Assembly (NCBI RefSeq): GCF_001645125.1
Contig: NZ_LXKA01000065.1
Location: forward strand, 1 to 64,000
DNA length: 64,000 bases
Direction of reading: 5' to 3'
Origin: Paraburkholderia ginsengiterrae
GTDB taxonomy: Bacteria > Pseudomonadota > Gammaproteobacteria > Burkholderiales > Burkholderiaceae
The notes below the pieces were generated by a model. The model did no database searches and was not told the origin of the DNA. It saw nothing but the letters and a program-made list of their open reading frames with translations. Below, piece by piece: positions 56,803 through 64,000 of this stretch. The translations under genes and the position numbers were made by a program. Position 1 is the stretch's first letter, and each line of letters starts with the position of its first letter.

Positions 56803-58182
56803 TTAATGAGGCTTGAACCGCACCCGCTCGGGCGGCTGCTTGAACTTGCCAAGCCGCGTCCAGAACGGCATGCCGAGGAAAAACGCGAAGTAAATCAGCG
56901 CGCAGATCTGGGCGATCAGCGTGGCCGCCGGCGACGGCGGCTTGGTGCCGAGAAAGCCCAGTGTCAGGAACGCCAGCACGAAGATCCCGTAGAACACCTT
57001 GTGAAAGAACGGCCGGTAGCGGATCGACTTGACCGGCGAACGATCGAGCCACGGCAGGAAGAACAGCGAAATCACCGCGCCGCCCATCACCACCACGCCC
57101 CAGAACTTCGATTCGGTGAGCGCCATCGCCAGAATCACCAGCACCGCGAGCACTGGCAGGCCGAGCTTCCACTTGCCGCGCGCGCGCACCAGGGCGAGCA
57201 GGCCGAGCAGCGCGATCACGATCATCAGGACAATCTTGAACGGATCGGTCGTGGCGCGCAGCATCGCGTAAAAGGCCGTGAAGTACCAGACCGGCGCGAT
57301 TTCGGGCGGGGTTTGCAGCGGATTGGCGGGGATGAAGTTGTTCGCTTCAAGGAAGTACCCGCCCATTTCCGGCGCGAAAAAGATAATCGCGGCGAAAATC
57401 AGCATGAACACCGACACGCCCATGAAGTCGTGCACGGAGTAGTACGGATGGAACGGAATGCCGTCGAGCGGAATGCCATCCGGATCCTTTTTCGCCTTGA
57501 TCTCGATGCCGTCCGGGTTGTTCGAGCCCACTTCGTGCAGCGCCACCAGGTGGGCCACCACCAGGGCGAGCAGCACCAGCGGAATCGCGATCACGTGAAA
57601 CGCGAAGAAGCGGTTGAGCGTGACGTCCGAGACCACGTAGTCGCCGCGAATCCACAGCGACAGATCCGGCCCGATGAACGGAATCGCCGAGAACAGATTC
57701 ACGATCACCTGCGCGCCCCAGAACGACATCTGGCCCCACGGCAGCAGATAACCGAAGAACGCCTCGGCCATCAGGCACAGGAAAATCGCGCAGCCGAAGA
57801 TCCACACCAGCTCGCGCGGCTTGCGGTACGAGCCGTACATCAGCCCGCGGAACATATGCAGATACACGACCACGAAAAACATCGACGCGCCCGTGGAGTG
57901 CATATAGCGGATCAGCCAGCCCCAAGGCACTTCGCGCATGATGTACTCGACCGACGAGAACGCGAGCGTCGCGTCGGGCTTGTAGTTCATGGTGAGGAAA
58001 ATGCCGGTGACGATCTGGTTGACCAGCACCAGCAGCGCGAGCGAACCGAAGAAGTACCAGAAGTTGAAGTTCTTCGGCGCGTAGTACTCGGAAACGTGCT
58101 TCTTCCACGTGGACGTCATGGGGAAGCGCCGGTCGATCCAGCCGGTCAGCCCCGTCGTCTCAACTTCGTGTTCGATCGCCAT
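56803..58182 (-). CDS. petB: Cytochrome b of the bc1 complex
   Basis: A 459-aa membrane protein with eight or nine spans. Haem ligands lie in RYMHSTGASMFFVVVYLHMFRG and FHVIAIPLVLLALVVAHLVALHEVG. The Qo-site loop reads APVWYFTAFYAMLR, i.e. PVWY in place of PEWY, a variant I recall from other beta/gammaproteobacteria. Its start codon shares one base with the petA stop (TAATG), so the two are coupled. Confidence 0.96.
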   Translation of the reverse strand: MAIEHEVETTGLTGWIDRRFPMTSTWKKHVSEYYAPKNFNFWYFFGSLALLVLVNQIVTGIFLTMNYKPDATLAFSSVEYIMREVPWGWLIRYMHSTGASMFFVVVYLHMFRGLMYGSYRKPRELVWIFGCAIFLCLMAEAFFGYLLPWGQMSFWGAQVIVNLFSAIPFIGPDLSLWIRGDYVVSDVTLNRFFAFHVIAIPLVLLALVVAHLVALHEVGSNNPDGIEIKAKKDPDGIPLDGIPFHPYYSVHDFMGVSVFMLIFAAIIFFAPEMGGYFLEANNFIPANPLQTPPEIAPVWYFTAFYAMLRATTDPFKIVLMIVIALLGLLALVRARGKWKLGLPVLAVLVILAMALTESKFWGVVVMGGAVISLFFLPWLDRSPVKSIRYRPFFHKVFYGIFVLAFLTLGFLGTKPPSPAATLIAQICALIYFAFFLGMPFWTRLGKFKQPPERVRFKPH

Positions 58183-58802
58183 TACGCTTCTCCTTTCTCG
58201 TCCTTGCCGATCACGAGGCCGGTGGCCGACGTGAACATGTAGGGCGGGATGTCGAGGTTCTGCGGCGCAGGTTTGTTCTTGAAGACGCGGCCGGCCATGT
58301 CATAGGTCGAACCGTGGCACGGGCACAGGAAGCCGCCTGGCCAGTCGTCCGGAAGATTGGGCTGCGCGCCCTCCTGGAAGCGCGGCGTCGGCGTGCAGCC
58401 CAAATGGGTGCACACGGCGACGGCGACGAAAAGATTCTTGTGGTCGGTACGTGAACGGAATTCGTTGTTGCAGTACTCGGGCAACGGCATCGAAAAAGGA
58501 TTCGTGCTGTGGGGGTCCGCGACTTCGTTATCGGCTTTCTGGACGTCGGCGAGCATTTTGTCGGTGCGGTTGATGATCCACACCGGTTTACCGCGCCAGG
58601 CAACGGTCTTCATGTCGCCGGGCTTGAGATCACTGATATCGACTTCGACCGGGGCACCTGCTGCCTTGGCCTTTTCAGATGGTGCAAACGAACTAACAAA
58701 GGGTACGACAGTGGCAACGCCTCCTATGCCACCTGCTACGGTCGTCGCTATCAGCCAGGTACGGCGGCTGCCGTCGACGCGTTCATCTTCCTTGTCTCGC
58801 AT
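58182..58802 (-). CDS. petA: Rieske iron-sulfur subunit of the bc1 complex
   Basis: A 206-aa protein. A twin-arginine signal-anchor GSRRTWLIATTVAGGIGGVA sits near the N-terminus. The [2Fe-2S] site has CTHLGC (Cys131, His133, Cys136) and CPCHGS (Cys160, Cys162, His163). The start MRDKEDERVDG at 58802 gives the usual family length; in-frame ATG 58880 and GTG 58838 lack better ribosome sites. It oxidises ubiquinol at the Qo site. Its export needs the Tat system, whose genes lie about 3 kb away. Confidence 0.95.
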   Translation of the reverse strand: MRDKEDERVDGSRRTWLIATTVAGGIGGVATVVPFVSSFAPSEKAKAAGAPVEVDISDLKPGDMKTVAWRGKPVWIINRTDKMLADVQKADNEVADPHSTNPFSMPLPEYCNNEFRSRTDHKNLFVAVAVCTHLGCTPTPRFQEGAQPNLPDDWPGGFLCPCHGSTYDMAGRVFKNKPAPQNLDIPPYMFTSATGLVIGKDEKGEA

Positions 58803-59033
58803 TACACGCCCCACTTCTGAGTTGGATTTTTCCTTCACGTCGCTTCTACCGCCGCTAGTTTGCGCGAATGGAGTCGCCATTTACAAGGGCCGAGCACCAA
58901 AAACCGTGCGAAGCCCTTGATAAATCAGGGTATCTCCGTACGGATCGCAAACTTTTTTGCACCTCCTTTTAAGCAACCTTTCCGTTATTCACACCTTTTT
59001 CTTCGGTAATGCGCTTGGCTCCAATCCCGTGAT

Positions 59034-59780
59034 TCAAACGGGATTCGGGATATCGATAAACAGGTGTTCAATATCGAACGACTCGGACAGATGCTTGCCC
59101 ACCGCCTGCACGCCGAAGCGCTCCGTGGCGTGGTGGCCGGCCGCGAGATACGCAACGCCGCTTTCCGCCGAGGTGTGCATGACCGACTCCGACACCTCGC
59201 CGGTCAGATAGACGTCGGCGCCCGCGTCAATGGCCGCGTCGAACATGCCCTGCGCGGCGCCCGTGCACCAGCCCACACGGCGCAACTCGCGGTCCGCGTC
59301 GCCGAAGCCGAGCGGCGTGCGGCCGAGGGTGTGCTCGACTTGCGCGGTGAAGTGCGCGAGCGTGATCGGCATTGGAAAGGTGGCGAGCCAGCCAAGGTCG
59401 TTCTCGCCGAAGCGCGCGTCGCTGATCCAGCCCATTTTTTCGCCGATCTGCGCGTTGTTGCCGAACTCGGGATGGTCGTCGAGCGGCAGGTGATAGGCGA
59501 ACAGGTTCAGATCGTTGCCGAGCAACAGTTTCAGGCGCCCGTATTTGCGGCCGACGATCTGTGGCGCCTCGTTGCGCCAGAAGTAGCCGTGGTGGACCAG
59601 CACGGCGTCCGCGCCCCAGTCGAGAGCCGCCTCCAGAAAGGCCACGGAGGCCGTCACGCCGGTCGCGAGCTTATTGATCCTGCGGCGCCCCTCGACCTGC
59701 AATCCATTGGGGCAATAGTCCTTGAAGCGCGCGGTTTCAAGGAGATTGTTCAAGTACAATTCAAGTTCGATCCGATCCAT
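59034..59780 (-). CDS. Nif3-like dinuclear metal centre protein (YbgI/DUF34)
   Basis: A 248-aa protein starting [31 protein letters not shown], with VLVHHGYFW (metal-binding His pair), [16 protein letters not shown] and the C-terminal [35 protein letters not shown]. It matches the toroid-forming Nif3/YbgI family; function unclear despite old 'GTP cyclohydrolase I type 2' annotation. Its start is 19 bp from the divergent protease start. Confidence 0.92.
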   Translation of the reverse strand: MDRIELELYLNNLLETARFKDYCPNGLQVEGRRRINKLATGVTASVAFLEAALDWGADAVLVHHGYFWRNEAPQIVGRKYGRLKLLLGNDLNLFAYHLPLDDHPEFGNNAQIGEKMGWISDARFGENDLGWLATFPMPITLAHFTAQVEHTLGRTPLGFGDADRELRRVGWCTGAAQGMFDAAIDAGADVYLTGEVSESVMHTSAESGVAYLAAGHHATERFGVQAVGKHLSESFDIEHLFIDIPNPV

Positions 59781-59799
59781 ATAAACCTCTAGTCTTCAG

Positions 59800-61017
59800 A
59801 TGCTTAGACGCTTTTGGCTGTTCTTTGCCCAAGCGGTGACCGTGCTGTTGGCGTTGATGTTCATCATTGCGACCCTCAAACCGCAGTGGCTCCAGCGTCA
59901 AGGGCAATTCGGCAAGCAACTCGCCGAACCGATCGTCGCCTTACGGGAAGTGGCGCCAGGCATCGGCAGCGGCCCGGCTCAGGCGTCGTATGCGGACGCG
60001 GCACAAAAGGCCATGCCCGCCGTCGTCAATGTGTTCTCCAGCAAGGATGGCTCACTGCCGCCCGATCCGCGCGCGAAAGATCCGCTGTTCCGCTACTTCT
60101 TTGGCGACAAGAACAAAGGCAAGCAGCAGGAGCAGCCCGCATCCAATCTGGGCTCAGGCGTGATAGTGAGTTCGGAAGGTTACATTCTAACGAACCAGCA
60201 CGTCGTGGACGGTGCCGACCAGATCGAAATCGCGCTGGCGGACGGCCGAACCACGAACGCGAAGGTAATCGGCGTGGATCCGGAAACGGATCTGGCCGTG
60301 CTCAAGGTCAACATGACCAATCTACCCACTATCACGCTCGGCCGCATGGACCAGACGCGCGTGGGCGACGTGGTGCTGGCGATCGGCAATCCGTTCGGCG
60401 TCGGGCAGACGGTGACCATGGGCATCGTCAGCGCGCTCGGGCGCAATCACCTCGGCATCAACACGTTCGAAAACTTCATTCAAACCGACGCGGCCATCAA
60501 CCCAGGCAACTCGGGTGGCGCGCTGGTCGACGTGCACGGCAACCTGCTCGGCATCAACACGGCCATTTATTCACGCTCCGGCGGATCGCTCGGCATCGGC
60601 TTTGCGATTCCCGTCTCCACGGCGCGCAGCGTGCTGGAGAGCATCATCACCACCGGTTCGGTCACGCGCGGCTGGATCGGCGTCGAACCGCAGGACGTGA
60701 CACCCGAGATTGCCGAGTCGTTCGGTCTGGAGCAGAAGTCGGGCGCCATCGTTGCGGGCGTGCTGAAGAACGGTCCCGCCGACCGCGCGGGCATCAAGCC
60801 GGGCGACATTCTCGTCAGCGTGAATGGCCAGGAAATCACGGACACCACGCGCCTGCTGAACGTGATCGCGCAAATCAAGCCGGGCTCGGCCGCGAAAGTG
60901 CATCTGGTGCGCAAGGCGCATGAGATGGACCTGGATGTGACTATCGGCAAGCGCCCGCCGCCGCCCAAACAACCGGCCGAGGATAACGGCGGCGATCAGC
61001 AGGACGACGACGGCTGA
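59800..61017 (+). CDS. Membrane-anchored HtrA-type serine protease (DegS/DegQ-like)
   Basis: A 405-aa S1C protease: an N-terminal membrane anchor (WLFFAQAVTVLLALMFIIA) instead of a cleavable signal, catalytic triad His134 (TNQHVVDG), Asp164 (TDLAVL) and Ser238 (NPGNSGGALV), and one PDZ domain (GPADRAGIKPGDILVSVNGQEI). One PDZ plus an anchor is the DegS layout. The C-terminal tail is Pro/Asp-rich. It probably degrades or activates envelope-stress targets. Confidence 0.9.
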   Translation: MLRRFWLFFAQAVTVLLALMFIIATLKPQWLQRQGQFGKQLAEPIVALREVAPGIGSGPAQASYADAAQKAMPAVVNVFSSKDGSLPPDPRAKDPLFRYFFGDKNKGKQQEQPASNLGSGVIVSSEGYILTNQHVVDGADQIEIALADGRTTNAKVIGVDPETDLAVLKVNMTNLPTITLGRMDQTRVGDVVLAIGNPFGVGQTVTMGIVSALGRNHLGINTFENFIQTDAAINPGNSGGALVDVHGNLLGINTAIYSRSGGSLGIGFAIPVSTARSVLESIITTGSVTRGWIGVEPQDVTPEIAESFGLEQKSGAIVAGVLKNGPADRAGIKPGDILVSVNGQEITDTTRLLNVIAQIKPGSAAKVHLVRKAHEMDLDVTIGKRPPPPKQPAEDNGGDQQDDDG

Positions 61018-61037
61018 CGTATCGCGAGCGGCAAACA

Positions 61038-61076
61038 AAAAGGGCAGTCCGCAACGGACTGCCCTTTTGCTTTTAC
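61038..61076. terminator. Intrinsic terminator between the protease and tatC
   Basis: AAAAGGGCAGTCCG (61038-61051) pairs perfectly with CGGACTGCCCTTTT (61055-61068) around CAA, followed by GCTTTTA. The A/T-runs on both sides serve both convergent genes. Confidence 0.92.
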
Positions 61077-61111
61077 CGATGTTGTTCGGCAATACCCAAC
61101 GCGCTACGCGA

Positions 61112-61891
61112 TCAATCCGCCGCACTCGCGTCTTCGACCACGGCCGGCTGTTTGCCGACGATCAAGCGCGCCGCAATAATGCCCGCCTCGTACAGCACGA
61201 TCAGCGGAATCGCCAGAATCAGCTGCGAGAACACGTCCGGCGGTGTTACCACGGCCGAAATCACGAACGCGCCGACAATCACATACGGACGAATCTCCTT
61301 GAGCTTCTTGATGGTCAGGACATTCATGCGCACCAGCAGAACCACCACAATCGGCACTTCGAACGTCACGCCGAACGCGATGAACATGGTGAGCACGAAG
61401 CTCAGGTAATTGTCGATATCGGTGGTCATCTCCGCGCCGAGCGGCGCGTTGTAGTGCGCCATCACGCGGAAAATGGTCGGGAATACGACGAAGTACGCGA
61501 ATGCCATGCCGCACAGGAACAGCGTGTAGCTGCTGCCCACCAGCGGCCCGACCAGCTTCTTCTCATGCTGGTAGAGCCCCGGCGCGACGAATGCCCAGAT
61601 CTGATACAGCACGACGGGCAGCGCGATCACGAAAGCGACCAGCATGGTCACCTTCATGGGCACGAAGAACGAGCCGGTGACATCGGTGACGATCATCTTG
61701 CCGTCCTTCGGCAGATTCTGCATCAGCGGCCGGGCCAGCAAGCGGAAGATATCCGGCGCCCAATAGACAAGTCCGATGAACACCACGATGACCGCAAGGC
61801 CCGCGCGGATGATGCGGTCGCGCAATTCAACGAGGTGCGAAATGAAGGTCTCTTCAGTGCCTTCGTCCTGGGTTTGCTGGGGGTCGCTCAC
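61112..61891 (-). CDS. tatC: Sec-independent translocase subunit TatC
   Basis: A 259-aa protein with six membrane spans: FISHLVELRDRIIRAGLAV, the conserved FVAPGLYQHEKKLVGPLV segment and VVTPPDVFSQLILAIPLIVLYEAGI. TatC is the receptor for twin-arginine signals. I place the start at the GTG 61891 (SDPQQTQDEG), with GAGGG upstream; the ATG at 62140 would run through tatB. Confidence 0.94.
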   Translation of the reverse strand: MSDPQQTQDEGTEETFISHLVELRDRIIRAGLAVIVVFIGLVYWAPDIFRLLARPLMQNLPKDGKMIVTDVTGSFFVPMKVTMLVAFVIALPVVLYQIWAFVAPGLYQHEKKLVGPLVGSSYTLFLCGMAFAYFVVFPTIFRVMAHYNAPLGAEMTTDIDNYLSFVLTMFIAFGVTFEVPIVVVLLVRMNVLTIKKLKEIRPYVIVGAFVISAVVTPPDVFSQLILAIPLIVLYEAGIIAARLIVGKQPAVVEDASAAD

Positions 61892-61925
61892 ACCGGCCCT
61901 CGGTTGGAGATTGTCGTTCTGATCA

Positions 61926-62444
61926 TCAGAAGAACCGCGTCGGACGACGCAGAGTGGCCGGCGTATGCCGCGCCACGCGCGCCGCACCCGACTGCACCCG
62001 CGTGCGCCGCGTGGTCGCGCGCTTGTACCAGGTGGGCGTGGCCGTCTGCTTGATGCGCCAGTTCTTGCGTTTCGCGCCTGCGGCCGGCGTGTTGCCGGAC
62101 CACGACGACGTGCCGACGTCTTCGAGCGCGCCGCCGGCAATGCTCGGCGACACCGACGTGCCGCTATTCCACGCGTCGTTCAGTTCGCTCTCATGCTTGC
62201 GCAGATTGTCCTGAACGGTGGTCTCGACGTTAGACGCCGCCGCTTCGAACTCGCTTTTCATGCGGCGCAGTTCGTCGAGCTCGATTTCGCGCGTGACTTC
62301 GGCCTTCACGTCGTTGATATACCGCTGCGCGCGCCCGAACAACGCGCCGGCCGTACGGGCGACGCGTGGCAGGCGCTCAGGCCCGAGTACGACCAGCGCG
62401 ACGACGCCGATCAGCGCCATCTTGGTTAGACCGAGGTCCAGCAT
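61926..62444 (-). CDS. tatB: Sec-independent translocase subunit TatB
   Basis: A 172-aa protein: MLDLGLTKMALIGVVALVVLGPERLPRVART is the single span with the GPERLP hinge, followed by an amphipathic and coiled-coil helix (AQRYINDVKAEVTREIELDEL) and a long basic disordered tail. It links TatC to TatA. Confidence 0.94.
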   Translation of the reverse strand: MLDLGLTKMALIGVVALVVLGPERLPRVARTAGALFGRAQRYINDVKAEVTREIELDELRRMKSEFEAAASNVETTVQDNLRKHESELNDAWNSGTSVSPSIAGGALEDVGTSSWSGNTPAAGAKRKNWRIKQTATPTWYKRATTRRTRVQSGAARVARHTPATLRRPTRFF

Positions 62445-62483
62445 GAAGTGAAGTGTCCGTCAGTAACGCGGCTAAGCCGCGGC

Positions 62484-62804
<321 letters not shown>

Positions 62805-62962
62805 TCATCTATTCGTTACCGCGGGCCGCTCCCATGCAACCTGCGATACAGCATGTCATTGTGACCAGACGACCGCGTCGGCGTCGTTACAATGCGGCAA
62901 AAACAACGGCCACGCCATTCATTGTCCATGAACCGAGCTTGCGTTGCAGTCACCGTGCCCGG

Positions 62963-63328
62963 TCAACCCATGCGCTGCCAGGGGCGCGGCCCGGCGAGAA
63001 TGTGGGCATGCAGGTGATACACCTCTTGCCCGCCGCCCGGACCCGTATTGATGACCGTGCGAAAACCCGTTTGGCCACCGGTGTACGCGACACCCAGCTG
63101 ATCGGCGAGACGCGCCGTCAAGACAAGCATTCTACCAAGCAGCGGTGCGTCGCTTTCTTCGCAATTCGACAGTGTGGCGATGTGCTTGCGCGGAATCACC
63201 AGCACATGCGTTTCAGCGGCCGGACGGATGTCGCGGAAAGCGACAAACTCTTCGTCTTCGTGGACTTTGGTCGACGGGATCTTGCCGGCGGCGATCTTGC
63301 AGAAAAGGCAGTTCGGGTCGTGACTCAT
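62963..63328 (-). CDS. hinT: HIT-family nucleotide hydrolase (HinT)
   Basis: A 121-aa histidine-triad protein: CLFCKIAAGKIPSTKVHEDEE at the N-terminus and the catalytic HLHAHILAGPRPW near the C-terminus. HinT-type enzymes hydrolyse adenosine 5'-phosphoramidates. The 239-bp gap to tatA shows no gene. Confidence 0.92.
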   Translation of the reverse strand: MSHDPNCLFCKIAAGKIPSTKVHEDEEFVAFRDIRPAAETHVLVIPRKHIATLSNCEESDAPLLGRMLVLTARLADQLGVAYTGGQTGFRTVINTGPGGGQEVYHLHAHILAGPRPWQRMG

Positions 63329-63405
63329 CGTATTCCTGACGCAATTGGGCTTAAGCGCAAAGCGCGGCGCGATTCAGGTCAGGTCCGGCAACGCCCGGAC
63401 AACCG

Positions 63406-63801
63406 TCAGAACCACGCACGCGGATCCGCGAGCGGCTTGTTATCGTACAGATACAGCCAGCCCTTGATAATACGGTACAACATCCAGATGCTGACGGCCC
63501 AGAGTACCGGAATGCCGATCACCACAAACAGCAGCACGCCACCAATCACATAGCCCAGCAAGGCCATCCAGAACGAGCGGATCTGCCATTCGAAATGGGC
63601 TTCATAAGGCGTGCCCACCGCATCGCCGCGCTTCACGTAATTGATGATGATCGCGATCAGGATCGTCAGGCCGCCCGTCAGCCAATGGACCGCATACAAC
63701 GCGTACAGCACATGCGTCAGCGTGCGCAGGCTGCGCTCGCGCTCAGGCTCGACAGCGTGGCGATAGGCAGGCGTCGGATAGCTTTCGTGCGACTGTTCCA
63801 T
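63406..63801 (-). CDS. DUF4870-like membrane protein
   Basis: A 131-aa protein with about three hydrophobic segments (HVLYALYAVHWLTGGLTILIAIII, FWMALLGYVIGGVLLFVVIGIPVLWAVSIWML) and the RIIKGWLYLYDNKPL C-terminus of the DUF4870/Tim44-associated small membrane family. Function unknown. It sits between hisE and hinT as in other Burkholderia-group genomes. Confidence 0.8.
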   Translation of the reverse strand: MEQSHESYPTPAYRHAVEPERERSLRTLTHVLYALYAVHWLTGGLTILIAIIINYVKRGDAVGTPYEAHFEWQIRSFWMALLGYVIGGVLLFVVIGIPVLWAVSIWMLYRIIKGWLYLYDNKPLADPRAWF

Positions 63802-63887
63802 ATGTGCGTCCTCCCAGGGATGCGGTCAGATACGTTCAGTGCAATGTGGGCGCCGGTGCCCGCCACTTCAAGACGGCACGCGTGAAC

Positions 63888-64000
63888 TCAGTCGCCGTTC
63901 TGCTCGCGGTCGCGGCTCTTGCGCAGCGCCTTTTCCTCGATGCCCGACATCCCTTCGCGGCGCTCGAGCTCGGCGAGCACGTCCGCCGGGCTCAGGTCGA
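63888..64000 (-). CDS. hisE: Phosphoribosyl-ATP pyrophosphatase HisE, C-terminal part
   Basis: The last 36 or so codons of a gene entering from the right: the frame reads [16 protein letters not shown], then [20 protein letters not shown] and stops at 63888-63890. This matches the C-terminal helix of HisE ([17 protein letters not shown]). The 5' part is outside the window. HisE removes pyrophosphate from phosphoribosyl-ATP in histidine synthesis. Confidence 0.75.

Noticed and set aside
58889-58990. A small minus-strand gene starting with TTG after AAGGAGG upstream of petA
   Set aside because: The peptide would be about 33 residues, without recognisable features, and runs into the petA leader; coincidence is more likely.

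Overview
The window is GC-rich (the AT-rich stretches are mostly promoters, leaders and terminators) and densely coded. Its gene content and local orders (rpe-gph-trpEGDC, hemA-prfA-prmC-grxD-ubiX, petABC-sspA-sspB, hisE-DUF4870-hinT-tatABC) point to a betaproteobacterium of the Burkholderia/Paraburkholderia group, chromosome 1. This is inferred from gene families and order, not from a database search. There is no prophage, insertion sequence, CRISPR array or conjugation gene. The region is core chromosome with a few lineage-specific inserts.

Layout. 1-450: leader and tandem promoters of an rRNA operon that runs leftwards out of the window. 0.5-7.2 kb: a phenylacetate catabolism cluster (enoyl-CoA hydratase facing paaN, 3-oxoacyl-CoA thiolase, paaG, paaI, paaK) with a TetR-type (PaaR-like) operator between the divergent genes. 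7.4-11 kb: mltA, a 50-aa membrane protein, apaG, rpe, gph. 10.7-15.2 kb: trp genes preceded by a leader peptide with three Trp codons and a terminator hairpin, i.e. a classical attenuator, probably driven by a promoter inside the 3' end of gph. 15.2-23.4 kb: CYTH phosphatase, ung, azoR, M61 protease, dsbC, a UbiH-family hydroxylase, ychF. 23.6-28 kb: ugpBAEC glycerol-3-phosphate uptake operon with a 12-bp perfect hairpin after the binding-protein gene. 28-34 kb: ettA, an AsmA-like protein, a HAD hydrolase, a long aminopeptidase P, a GlsB-like protein. 34.2-39.4 kb: an orphan response regulator lacking its phospho-acceptor Asp, then hemA, prfA, prmC, grxD, ubiX. 39.6-51.4 kb: DODA-type dioxygenase, APC permease, cold-shock gene, YegD-type Hsp70, two MFS transporters, nitroreductase, TetR regulator, DUF1415, a methyltransferase and small proteins. 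51.8-56 kb: BaiN-type flavoprotein, methyltransferase, tRNA-Thr(UGU), sspB, sspA. 56-59 kb: petABC (cytochrome bc1). 59-64 kb: Nif3-like protein, DegQ/DegS-type protease, tatABC, hinT, DUF4870 protein and the 3' end of hisE.

The most unusual signal is at 42101-42298, directly upstream of the APC permease start. It is four tandem ~50-bp units, each an inverted repeat, ending against the permease Shine-Dalgarno sequence. The first two units differ by compensatory changes in the stem, which suggests the structure is kept as RNA. Next in interest are the trp attenuator with its embedded promoter, and the D-to-E response regulator upstream of hemA.
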